NCBI GenBank assembly: GCA_029265085.1
Contig: JAJUJY010000044.1
Span: 1 to 27,636, forward strand
DNA: 27,636 bases
From: Chloroflexota bacterium
GTDB lineage: Bacteria > Chloroflexota > Anaerolineae > Anaerolineales > Anaerolineaceae
Direction of reading: 5' to 3'
Shown: positions 7,878 to 16,070 of the stretch, one piece after another
Layout: each line of letters starts with the position of its first letter
Numbering within the stretch: position 1 is the stretch's first letter
Position numbers and translations under genes: made by a program
The notes under the pieces: model-generated
Told to the model about the DNA's origin: nothing
Database searches by the model: none
The model's input: the letters and a program-made list of their open reading frames with translations, nothing else

Positions 7878-10406
7878 TCAATCTGCTATTCGTATACAAT
7901 CATGCTGCTCTTTTGCTTTTAGTAGAGCTTCATCAACCCTGTTGAGGAGTTCGGCAGTACTGTTTCCGTGGGTTGGCCATTCAGCAACACCTGCGGAAAT
8001 CGAGATGGATTGAGGTGAATGTTTGTCGTTTTGAACGGTTAATTCCTTTACAATCTCCCGAAATTGATTGGCTTTTTGATACGTTGATTTTAAGTCAGCT
8101 TCGGGCAGGATAAGGAGAAATTCATCACCCCCATAACGACAGGCAATATCCGATGCGCGAAAATTCGTTTTTAAAAGCTGCCCAAATTTTTGAAGGAGTT
8201 TGTCCACGGTTGGATGACCAAAGCGAGTGTTCAACGACTTAAAATAATCCAGGTCAAACATGATTATTCCGACCGTTGTTTTATTACGCTGAGCCCGTTT
8301 TAATTCTCGTTCTAGTGATTCTTCCATAAAATAACGATTCATAAGGCCAGTCAACGGATCGTGTGTGGCCTGGATTTTTAATCGATCTCTTAATCGTAAA
8401 TTTGATAACGCCAGATTGATTTGTTCAGTAAATACTGCGGCCAATTGTTGTTGTGAAGTACTGATTTGTTGGCTCGCATGGCTTGTTTGAAGGGTAAATA
8501 AGCCAATTGATTTATTTTCCGATTGCATCGGTAAACACAAAAAACATCCGTTGTAATCTTTGGGGATGTGAGTGCATAGCGGTCCAGTTTGGTTATTATG
8601 ATAAATATACATTCGGCCGCGCCTTAAAGCCCAACAATCACCGAGCTTTATGATTGGATAGGTAGATGGTTGGTTTTGTCCCCAGGAGGTGAATATTTGC
8701 AATTGGGTTGAATCGGGAGCTAATAAATAAATTGCACCTTGTAAATCTGGGAATAGCTTGTTCCCATAAGCTCGAATTACTTCTCCTGACTCGGTTGTCT
8801 CAGAAATTATTTGCAATATATTCGCCATTTCTGTTAGCAAATTTAATTCTTTTGTGGAACGTTCTAGCTCTTTTATCCTTTCAGCCAATTGTAGTTGGGT
8901 GTCTTTCAATTTGCTGTCGGAGAGTTTCCGGTCTCCGATATCTCTCGAAATCATAACAACCTGTATTAATTCACCGTTGGTGTCTATCACTTGTTGCAAG
9001 CTGGTTTCGAACCAACGATAATTACCGTTCTTATTCATCCAACGTGTTTCAATATTGGGGATTAATTTTTTATATCGGTTGTTATGGATCTCTTGGGTTA
9101 ATTTTTCAGTATCATCTGGATGCACCAGGGTAATTAATGATTGATTGAGAAGGTCTTCGGGTTTATATCCAAGAAGGTGGAATACTGAAGGGGATACATA
9201 AAGAAGGGAAAGGTCCTGTTTGTGAAGGCTAATCAAATCATTTGCTTTTTCGGCTAATAAACGGAAAAGCTCTTCTGATTGTTTTATTTTTTCTAAAGCA
9301 ATAGTATGATTCGTGATATCTTCCAATACGCCTTCAAAAAATTCCACCTGCCCATTTTCAGAAAAGATTGGTTTGCATTGGTCGCGAACCCAAATGATGG
9401 AATTATCCTTGCGGCGCAGTTGATATTCAAAAATCCTGGATGTTTTGCTTGCACAAATCTGATTGATGTTTTCTGTTCTTACTTGTGGTTGGACGAAATA
9501 ATCAAAAAAATTTGTTTCAACGATTTCATTAAAATCCTTGAAACCTAATAATTGAATGATCGCTGGATTACCTTCTAGTAATTTGCCAGTGGCAGATGTA
9601 CGGTATAAACCGAGTGGCAATCGAGAAAAAAGATTTCGGAATAGATTTTCACTAAGGCGAAGTTCTTCTTCAATTTTTTTTCGTTCGGTGATATTCCGTA
9701 CAATACTTAATACACGATCATTTGAGAGTGGAACCATTCGCGCCTCAAATGTTTTATGCTGCCCTCTAATTTCTAACGAAAATTCATAATGATGTGGTAA
9801 ACCTGTATCAATGGTTTTTTTAATGGTTGAAATATATGCTGAATTTTCGTCAAGGTTCAAGACCTGAGTTAAGGGTTTTCCAATAAATTGGTCTGGAGGT
9901 GTGACCAGATCATCAAAAGAAGATGCGTAATAATCCAGGATAATTAAGTCGTAGTTGTAGATGAACATCAAATCAGGAATTGCCTGTAATAAAGACCGAT
10001 TAAGCGCTTCACTTTCTGAATATGCCTGAAAAGAATTTTTTGCCAGAGTTAAGTCTTCTACCCAAATGACAAGTTTTTTATCACTTTGAGATAATTTTAA
10101 AAACGGAATAATCGTATGCTTAAGTTCCTGGCCGATGTAGTTATAGTTGAATTCTGTTGTTTTTTGATCTTTCAGGGTGGAAGTTGTGAAAGCGTTAAGA
10201 ACACTCGAATAGTCTGGCGGTAGTAAAGCAAATAAATTTTTCCCAACGACTGTGGCGTGCTTTCCGGGAATGAGGTCGTTAAAACTTCCATTAAGTGTTG
10301 AAATCGTTCCGTCTGGGGAGATTACACAAAAAGCCAATGGACAAGATTTCGAAATCAAATCGCTTAAGGATGGTTGCCCTGAATTGATATTTGAAGATGT
10401 AGCCAA
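7878..10406 (-). CDS. Multi-PAS, GAF, GGDEF diguanylate cyclase
   Basis: An 842-residue soluble sensor predicted to make cyclic di-GMP from two GTP. Apparent domains are four PAS modules (about 15-120, 135-245, 250-367 and 376-492; NITERKK, LEDITNH and SRDIGDRK mark the C-terminal ends of the last three), a short coiled coil (495-525), a GAF domain (525-670) with GDCWALRRGR (589-598) and conserved Cys/His residues, and a GGDEF domain from about 680. The active loop RYGGDEF is intact (GGDEF 759-763), with an RxxD inhibitory I-site at 750-753 exactly five residues upstream. The metal-site strand FDLDYFKSLN is present. No EAL domain and no membrane segment are seen. The start is TTG at 10406 behind AGAAGGGGAAAA. 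A TTGACT-N17-TATTGT promoter lies upstream. The signal sensed is unknown. Confidence 0.92.
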   Translation of the reverse strand: MATSSNINSGQPSLSDLISKSCPLAFCVISPDGTISTLNGSFNDLIPGKHATVVGKNLFALLPPDYSSVLNAFTTSTLKDQKTTEFNYNYIGQELKHTIIPFLKLSQSDKKLVIWVEDLTLAKNSFQAYSESEALNRSLLQAIPDLMFIYNYDLIILDYYASSFDDLVTPPDQFIGKPLTQVLNLDENSAYISTIKKTIDTGLPHHYEFSLEIRGQHKTFEARMVPLSNDRVLSIVRNITERKKIEEELRLSENLFRNLFSRLPLGLYRTSATGKLLEGNPAIIQLLGFKDFNEIVETNFFDYFVQPQVRTENINQICASKTSRIFEYQLRRKDNSIIWVRDQCKPIFSENGQVEFFEGVLEDITNHTIALEKIKQSEELFRLLAEKANDLISLHKQDLSLLYVSPSVFHLLGYKPEDLLNQSLITLVHPDDTEKLTQEIHNNRYKKLIPNIETRWMNKNGNYRWFETSLQQVIDTNGELIQVVMISRDIGDRKLSDSKLKDTQLQLAERIKELERSTKELNLLTEMANILQIISETTESGEVIRAYGNKLFPDLQGAIYLLAPDSTQLQIFTSWGQNQPSTYPIIKLGDCWALRRGRMYIYHNNQTGPLCTHIPKDYNGCFLCLPMQSENKSIGLFTLQTSHASQQISTSQQQLAAVFTEQINLALSNLRLRDRLKIQATHDPLTGLMNRYFMEESLERELKRAQRNKTTVGIIMFDLDYFKSLNTRFGHPTVDKLLQKFGQLLKTNFRASDIACRYGGDEFLLILPEADLKSTYQKANQFREIVKELTVQNDKHSPQSISISAGVAEWPTHGNSTAELLNRVDEALLKAKEQHDCIRIAD

Positions 10407-10451
10407 TTTTCCCCTTCTCCAATCGGTTGATTTCCCCCGAAGTTAACCATA

Positions 10452-10480
10452 ACAATAACGAAGATTAGCATTAAAGTCAA
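10452..10480 (-). promoter_or_regulatory. Sigma-70-type promoter for the diguanylate cyclase gene
   Basis: On the minus strand TTGACT (10475-10480) is 17 bases from TATTGT (10452-10457), about 46 bases upstream of the TTG start. Confidence 0.5.
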
Positions 10481-10496
10481 TTCACTCTGATCCATG

Positions 10497-10540
10497 AAAA
10501 CCGGACTTTTCAATTACAAAACTGTAATGAAAAGCCCAGT
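10497..10540 (-). terminator. Intrinsic terminator of the purine transport/oxidation operon
   Basis: A stem of about 18 bp with one bulged base (10500-10518 with 10523-10540) and a 4-nt loop is followed on the minus strand by four Ts. It lies 31 bases past the stop of the molybdenum hydroxylase gene, the last gene of its operon. Confidence 0.85.
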
Positions 10541-10571
10541 TCTCAAAGCATTGCATTGGATAATAATGAAG

Positions 10572-13382
10572 CTATCTTGACTTGATGGTTTGGAGGATCT
10601 GTTCTTGATCTACGGGTAAGTGGTCCACCCTTACTCCAACTGCATTGTAAATTGCATTGGTAATCGCTGGAATCGTTGGAATTAATACGATTTCACCCAC
10701 CCCTTTTGCACCAAATGGGCCTGCCTCTACCGGATGCTCAACCACGAAAGAAGTAATTTCTGGTGTAAGAGTGATTGAAGGCGTTCTATATCGGGCAAGT
10801 CGGTCGGTTACCACATATCCATCTTTTAATATGAAGTTTTCCGTGAGTGCATGACCAATCCCCATCATGGCCCCGCCTTCAATCTGGCCTTTTAAACCTA
10901 AAGGATTTATCGCACTACCAACATCATTTGCGATGATGAGCCGGAGAACTTTTACCTCGCCTGTCTGGGTATTTACCTCGACTTCAGCTGCTTGAGCGGC
11001 GAATGAATAGGCAAAATGCATATCTCCACCCTGGCCTAAAGGTCTTGTGGCAGGTGCCCAATAAGTATATGAAGCAACCGGACTGCGACCAGTGTTGATA
11101 AATTCCTCGGCCACCCTGGATAACGATAATGTCTGACCGTTTACCTGTGCCAGCCCCTCAATAAATTTTATATGTTCTGGTGCTACGTCATAATGTTCAG
11201 CTAACTCACTGGTTAGCATCTGGCGTAGTACCTGGGCAGCGTGTCGAACTGCATTTCCTGTGACAAACGTTTGACGAGATGCAGTTGTCGGCCCACCATC
11301 GGGTGTTAAGTCCGTGTCGGAAAGTAAAACATGGACTCGATCTGGATTTTGGTTTAATTCTTCTGCGGCAATTAATTGTAAGACGGTTGGCAATCCTTGA
11401 CCTAACTCTGCCGATGAAGTGCGAACCTGGAAGGTTCCATCTTTGCGAAGTTCCACTTCTGCGCCAGCTTTATCTGGGGCACCACCACCTAACCCGGTAT
11501 TTTTAAAACCAACCGCAAATCCCCACGCCTTGGTTAACGCTGGATTTTTCTCATCAACAACCGGCATAAATGGATTCTTGCCCGCCAGTTTCCGCATTTC
11601 AGAATCCACTTTATCAATGCATTCCAGCAGGCCAACACTTTCTTTTAATATTTGCCCGGTGTTTGTTATGCTGCCAACACGCAAGCTGTTGATCTTGCGT
11701 AAATCAACCGGATCCATGTTAAGTGTTTCAGCCAAAACATCCATCAAACTTTCCACGGCAAAGGCGGATTGCATCACACCAAATCCACGGAAAGCGCCAG
11801 CCGGAGGATTGTTGGTGTACATCGCATAACAATCCGCTTTAACATGGGGGATTTCATAAGGTCCGGATGAATGGGTGGTGGCTCGGGTCATAACCTTCTC
11901 ACCAAGAGATGCATAGGCTCCGGTGTCACCATATAATTCTGTTTCTACGGCGACAAGTTTCCCGTCTCGGTTCGCGCCGATTTTTACTCGAATTTGCGTG
12001 GCGTGGCGTTTTGGGTGGGCAATTAAACTTTCGTGACGGTCGTACAATAATTTCACTGGTCGTTTTGTCGCCAGGCATAACATTGCGGCGTGAATTTGCC
12101 CGGCAATGTCTTCTTTACCGCCAAATCCACCGCCGATTAATTGGCCGATGATGTGTACTTGTTCTTCTGGCCAGCCCAGTGCACGAGCTACTTGATTTCG
12201 ATCAGAATATGGAATTTGGGACCCAACATAAATTTCCATCCGGCCTTCTGAGGAAAGACGAGCTATGCTGCATTCCGGCTCCATAAAGGCGTGATCATTC
12301 ATCGGAGTATGGTATGTATGCTCAAGGATGATCTCAGAATACTTAAATCCTTCTTCTACATCACCTTTACGAACTTTAATATGTTTTAGAAGATTTCCGG
12401 TTTTATGGACAGGCGCACCTTCCCATTGGCGGGATTGGACGGGATCACTGATGACTGGCAGGGATTCGAATTCAACGTCAATTAAATCTAATGCCTGTGT
12501 AGCAATATCTCTTGTTTCAGCTGCGACAATTGCTACCGCGTCACCAACTGTGCGGATTTTCTCGCCAACATCAACCATGGTTGGCCAATCTGATATTACC
12601 AATCCATGATAATGTTCGCCGGGAATATCTTTTGCAGTTAATATTGCAACAACACCGGGCAACTTTTGAGCTTTTGTAATATCCAATCGCTTTAAAATCG
12701 CAGATGGAACCATAGCCCTTTTGACGCGTGCATGGAGTAGTCCTTCAAAGGAAATATCATCGGTGTAAATAGCTGTCCCCGTTACTTTTTCAATGGAATC
12801 CTGACGGGGTCTGATCGTTCCAACGGAATTTTTTGCATGAACAGATAGGGGCACTTCTAGTTTTTGGACAGGTTTTCCGGTATTAATGGCCTCAGCAGCA
12901 GCTTTAATTGCGCTGATGATGGTCGGGTAGCCTGCGCAGCGACAGAGTGTATCTTTAAGGGCAACTTTTATATCCTCATCGGAAGGATTGGAATTGCGCT
13001 GCAGTAAAGCATAAGATGTCATAATTTGACCAGGAATGCAAAAACCACACTGGACTGCGCCATGGGTTATGAAAGCCTGTTGAAGTGGATGAAGCCGGTT
13101 AAATTCTGGTAAGTTATGCCTATCTGGTGAGCTGAAATCAGCTAATCCTTCAATGGTAAGAACAGATTTCCCGTTGGCTTTAACGGCTGGATAGCTGCAA
13201 GACAATACCGGATCTCCATCCAGTATTACTGTACACGCACCACATTCGGATTCATTACAACCAATTTTTGTGCCCGTCAGTTTTAAGCGGTAGCGTAGTA
13301 AATCTGAAAGCATCTCGCCTTCGATTTCGGGTAGTGAATATGGCTTTCCATTAACCAATAAATTAATCACTGTTGAACTCAT
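10572..13382 (-). CDS. Xanthine dehydrogenase family protein, fused [2Fe-2S] and molybdopterin subunits
   Basis: A 936-residue molybdenum hydroxylase predicted to hydroxylate a purine base, with electrons passing to the separate FAD subunit encoded just upstream. Residues 1-160 hold two [2Fe-2S] domains: C42, C47, C50, C62 (plant-ferredoxin type) and C112, C115, C147, C149. The rest is the Mo-cofactor region: HAFMEPE, IGGGFGGKE (416-424), GAFRGFG (529-535), SAELGQG (657-663), and catalytic E897 in GAKGVGE. E424 and R500 align with the Glu and Arg that bind purines in bovine xanthine dehydrogenase. The ATG at 13382 overlaps the FAD-subunit stop as ATGA and follows GGAGGT, so it is preferred over a start 30 bases further up. 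The FeS-Mo fusion resembles Desulfovibrio Mop and E. coli XdhD. Aldehyde oxidation is the main alternative. Confidence 0.92.
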   Translation of the reverse strand: MSSTVINLLVNGKPYSLPEIEGEMLSDLLRYRLKLTGTKIGCNESECGACTVILDGDPVLSCSYPAVKANGKSVLTIEGLADFSSPDRHNLPEFNRLHPLQQAFITHGAVQCGFCIPGQIMTSYALLQRNSNPSDEDIKVALKDTLCRCAGYPTIISAIKAAAEAINTGKPVQKLEVPLSVHAKNSVGTIRPRQDSIEKVTGTAIYTDDISFEGLLHARVKRAMVPSAILKRLDITKAQKLPGVVAILTAKDIPGEHYHGLVISDWPTMVDVGEKIRTVGDAVAIVAAETRDIATQALDLIDVEFESLPVISDPVQSRQWEGAPVHKTGNLLKHIKVRKGDVEEGFKYSEIILEHTYHTPMNDHAFMEPECSIARLSSEGRMEIYVGSQIPYSDRNQVARALGWPEEQVHIIGQLIGGGFGGKEDIAGQIHAAMLCLATKRPVKLLYDRHESLIAHPKRHATQIRVKIGANRDGKLVAVETELYGDTGAYASLGEKVMTRATTHSSGPYEIPHVKADCYAMYTNNPPAGAFRGFGVMQSAFAVESLMDVLAETLNMDPVDLRKINSLRVGSITNTGQILKESVGLLECIDKVDSEMRKLAGKNPFMPVVDEKNPALTKAWGFAVGFKNTGLGGGAPDKAGAEVELRKDGTFQVRTSSAELGQGLPTVLQLIAAEELNQNPDRVHVLLSDTDLTPDGGPTTASRQTFVTGNAVRHAAQVLRQMLTSELAEHYDVAPEHIKFIEGLAQVNGQTLSLSRVAEEFINTGRSPVASYTYWAPATRPLGQGGDMHFAYSFAAQAAEVEVNTQTGEVKVLRLIIANDVGSAINPLGLKGQIEGGAMMGIGHALTENFILKDGYVVTDRLARYRTPSITLTPEITSFVVEHPVEAGPFGAKGVGEIVLIPTIPAITNAIYNAVGVRVDHLPVDQEQILQTIKSR

Positions 13383-14266
13383 TCTACCTCCACTAAATTC
13401 GCCCGGTGCCATGCTTTACTAAGCACATCAGCAAACAAAGGACGGCTGATTTCATAGCGGTATTCTGCTGATGCGCGCTGCGGGCTTGAGCGAAAACGTA
13501 CCGTTTCACAAATTATTTTGTGAGCCTGTTCTGACAATTCGTTACTGAACCGTTTGCCATGCAAAAAATCCTCAACTGCGGCTGCTCGGGAGGGGGTTGG
13601 ACCAGATGGTCCAATGGCTAACCTTGCTTTGCTAATCATTTGATCTGAGATTTCCAACCACAATGCCATATTTAGAATGGGTAAGGCAACTCCTTGAGGA
13701 CGCATAATTCTACTAAAAGCCGAACCTTGGTTGGACGATCGTAATGAAAGATAGAATCCACAGAGCAATTCTTTTTGAGGATCGAGGGTAGATTTCCCAG
13801 GGCCTTTAAATAAGGTGAGTATGGGAACCAGTCGACGGTCTTCGGCAGTGGCAATTTCAGCTTGAGCATCCAATGCAACCAGCGCAATCATCCCGTCAGC
13901 TGCTGGTAAAGCATGGGCTACATTCCCGCCAATTGTTGCGGTGTTTCGAACTTGCGGTCCGCCAATTAATCCACAAGCTTCTGAAACCGCAGCTGCATGT
14001 TGGTATATAAGCGGGGATTCGGCGACTTTTCTAACAGGCACAGCCGCACCAATAAATAAATTATCTCCGCGTATTTCTAATTTGGTTAATTCTTCGATGT
14101 GGGTTATATCGACCAGCGTATTAATTGGGTCGTGAGACCCTTGTTGGATTTCAAGCAGTAAGTCAGTTCCACCCCCAACCGGCATGGCTGGACCGGCAGC
14201 AGACTGTAAAGCTTGAAGCGCATCTTTAACTGAATAGGCAATATGATATTTTTTCCAATTGCTCAT
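13379..14266 (-). CDS. FAD-binding subunit of xanthine dehydrogenase family (CoxM/XdhB-like)
   Basis: A 295-residue flavin subunit that should carry electrons from the [2Fe-2S] clusters of the next gene's product to NAD+ or another acceptor. FAD-pyrophosphate motifs are VGGGTDL (30-36) and IGGPQVRNTATIGGN (101-115). The CO-dehydrogenase flavoprotein C-terminal domain follows, with RASAEYRYEISR near the end. Length is normal for the family. It starts at an ATG whose bases overlap the stop of the 60-codon gene (ATGA) and ends overlapping the start of the Mo/FeS gene by the same 4-nt arrangement, so all three should be translationally coupled. AAAGGAGT lies about 11 bases before the start. It has no [4Fe-4S] insertion of the HcrB type. 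Confidence 0.93.
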   Translation of the reverse strand: MSNWKKYHIAYSVKDALQALQSAAGPAMPVGGGTDLLLEIQQGSHDPINTLVDITHIEELTKLEIRGDNLFIGAAVPVRKVAESPLIYQHAAAVSEACGLIGGPQVRNTATIGGNVAHALPAADGMIALVALDAQAEIATAEDRRLVPILTLFKGPGKSTLDPQKELLCGFYLSLRSSNQGSAFSRIMRPQGVALPILNMALWLEISDQMISKARLAIGPSGPTPSRAAAVEDFLHGKRFSNELSEQAHKIICETVRFRSSPQRASAEYRYEISRPLFADVLSKAWHRANLVEVE

Positions 14267-14445
14267 AGATCGGTGGACTCCTTTATAAGGCGGTACTTTT
14301 CGACAAGCTCTTTGGCTTGACGCCGGTAAAGAATTTCATTACCGACCACCGAATCAATGTTTTTACCTATTGTAATCAATCCGTTACGCAATTCAAAGTT
14401 TGTGATTATTTTCCCATCCGTCTTATTATGGATTGGATGTTTCAC
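14263..14445 (-). CDS. Small unrecognised protein coupled to the FAD subunit gene
   Basis: I do not recognise this 60-codon frame. It starts at a GTG inside the last 20 bases of the ATPase gene, in another frame, and its TGA overlaps the ATG of the FAD subunit by ATGA. Nothing else codes in this 160-base stretch. The product is hydrophilic, with an N-terminal part suggesting beta strands (KIITNFELRNGLITIG) and a charged C-terminal helix (RRQAKELVEKYRLIKES). It has no signal peptide, no membrane segment and no cysteine, so it is not a metal-binding adaptor. No good ribosome binding site is visible beyond a GGGG, so expression would rely on coupling. It could be a small accessory subunit, a decayed remnant, or a chance frame; the two overlaps favour a real gene. 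Confidence 0.5.
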   Translation of the reverse strand: MKHPIHNKTDGKIITNFELRNGLITIGKNIDSVVGNEILYRRQAKELVEKYRLIKESTDL

Positions 14446-15982
14446 GGACCCCAGCCATCATCAGGCCAATTTGTTCGACTGTTGAGGTCCGGCCATCTAC
14501 GATGCCAACAATTTGTCCTTCATAGATAACGGCAATCCGGTCTGATAAAGCTCGAATTTCGTCTAAATCTTCGGAAATCAGGAGGGTTGCTGTACCTGCT
14601 TCGCGCTGTTCCAACAGCCTGCGATGAATATATTCGCTTGCGCCAATATCTACTCCACGGGTAGGTTGAGAAGCGATCAAAACTTTAGGCTTCCTGGCTA
14701 ATTCTCGGGCAAGAATTAACTTTTGTATGTTCCCGCCCGAAAGATTTTTTATCGGAGTATCAATCGAAGGGGTCTTTACGCTGTATTTATCGACAATTTC
14801 CTGGGTCTTGTCCGCGATCACCTTGAAGTTTAAAAATGTGTTACGGGAATATGGTGCTTGATTATGGTCTTCCAAAATGAAATTATCTGCCACGCTGAAT
14901 TCTTTGATAGCCCCTTCACGCATTCGTTCTTCGGGGATATAGGATTGACCATTTTTTATGCGAGCAGCAGGGCTGGTCTGGGTGACATCCTTACCATCTA
15001 GAATTATTTTTCCGCCTATTACCGGTCGCAATCCTGCCAAAGCTTCGGCAAGTTCACGCTGACCATTCCCAGATACGCCGGCTAAACCTAAAATCTCACC
15101 TGCATGGATGGAAAAATTAATCCCACGGAGAGCATCATCACCGCGATCACTTTTTACAATTAAGTTTTCAATCTCTAATTTGGCTGGCCCTGGATTAGCC
15201 GGAGGCCGGTCATATTGCAAAATGACTGGCCGGCCTACCATCATTTGGGCAAGTTCGGTTTTTGTCGCTCCTGCTGTAGGTCGTGAACCTACAACTCGGC
15301 CATCTCGCAAGACCGTGATTCGATTGCTGATATCCAAAACTTCGTGTAGTTTATGTGAGATGAAGATTAAGGCATGCCCGTCCTGGGCCATTTGCCGGAA
15401 TGTGCCAAATAAATCGTCCACTTCTTGCGGGGTAAGAACCGCTGTCGGTTCATCTAAAATCAGCAAAGCTGCACCGCGGTACAGAGCTTTAATGATTTCA
15501 ACTCTTTGCTGCTCGCCAACTGCCAACTGCCATATATATGCGTGGGGGTCTATTTTTAAATCATATTTTTCGCAAAGCTGGCGAATTCTTTTTTCTACTA
15601 CGTCTAAATCCAGTGCCAATCCACGTGATGATTTCAACCCCAAGGCTACATTTTCCACCACGGTTAGTGATGGGACCAGCATAAAATGCTGGTGGATCAT
15701 TCCAATTCCAGCTGAAATTGCATCTTGTGGTGAATTGAAATGTTTAACAGCATTATTGATGATGATTTTGCCTTCATCAGGTTTGTATAAACCATATAGC
15801 TGCCTGACCAGAGTGCTTTTCCCTGCGCCATTTTCACCTAACAGGGCATGGATTTCACCGGCCTTAATATCAAAATCAACATGATCGTTGGCTAGAACGC
15901 CAGGGAATCGTTTTACAATCGATTCCATTCTCATTTCATCGATGCGGGGACGGCCGGAAGGAAGGAGTTCAGTCATCATCAT
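14426..15982 (-). CDS. BMP-family ABC transporter, double ATP-binding protein (NupA/YufO-like)
   Basis: A 518-residue protein with two ABC domains, as usual for nucleoside/purine importers with BMP binding proteins and for sugar importers of the RbsA type. Domain 1 has Walker A GENGAGKST (49-57), IHQHFMLVPSLTVVEN at the Q-loop, signature LAVGEQQRVE (153-162), and Walker B LLILDEPTAVLTP (173-185). Domain 2 has the usual degenerate Walker A (GVSGNGQRE, no Lys-Ser/Thr), signature LSGGNIQK and ASQPTRGVDIGA. The IHQHF and LDEPTAVLTP wording is typical of BMP-type rather than ribose-type ATPases. The start is the first of three ATGs behind AAAGGTAAG. It follows the lipoprotein gene by 88 bases containing a strong hairpin. 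Confidence 0.93.
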   Translation of the reverse strand: MMMTELLPSGRPRIDEMRMESIVKRFPGVLANDHVDFDIKAGEIHALLGENGAGKSTLVRQLYGLYKPDEGKIIINNAVKHFNSPQDAISAGIGMIHQHFMLVPSLTVVENVALGLKSSRGLALDLDVVEKRIRQLCEKYDLKIDPHAYIWQLAVGEQQRVEIIKALYRGAALLILDEPTAVLTPQEVDDLFGTFRQMAQDGHALIFISHKLHEVLDISNRITVLRDGRVVGSRPTAGATKTELAQMMVGRPVILQYDRPPANPGPAKLEIENLIVKSDRGDDALRGINFSIHAGEILGLAGVSGNGQRELAEALAGLRPVIGGKIILDGKDVTQTSPAARIKNGQSYIPEERMREGAIKEFSVADNFILEDHNQAPYSRNTFLNFKVIADKTQEIVDKYSVKTPSIDTPIKNLSGGNIQKLILARELARKPKVLIASQPTRGVDIGASEYIHRRLLEQREAGTATLLISEDLDEIRALSDRIAVIYEGQIVGIVDGRTSTVEQIGLMMAGVRETSNP

Positions 15983-16027
15983 CTTACCTTTATATGGTTT
16001 TATATTCTGTTTGATTACAGAATAAGA

Positions 16028-16060
16028 TTCCAGCCAGGATGGGAACCACCCTGGCTGGAA
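16028..16060 (-). terminator. Intra-operon hairpin after the binding-protein gene
   Basis: A perfect 11-bp GC-rich stem (16028-16038 with 16050-16060) with an 11-nt loop lies 10 bases past the binding-protein stop and before the ATPase gene. No clean T-run follows on the minus strand. It more likely acts as a partial terminator or an mRNA 3'-end stabiliser that keeps binding-protein mRNA in excess than as a full stop. Confidence 0.6.
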
Positions 16061-16070
16061 ATTTCATTGA

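Noticed and set aside
11419..11829. 136-codon open frame antisense to the Mo hydroxylase
   Set aside because: Fully inside a conserved gene on the other strand; no ribosome binding site and no recognisable product.
15108..15884. 258-codon open frame antisense to the ATPase gene
   Set aside because: It lies wholly opposite a strongly supported ABC ATPase and its translation shows no domain or natural composition.
14426..15982. Degenerate Walker A in the second ATPase domain as sign of a broken gene
   Set aside because: Loss of the Lys-Ser/Thr in domain 2 is normal for this family of double ATPases.
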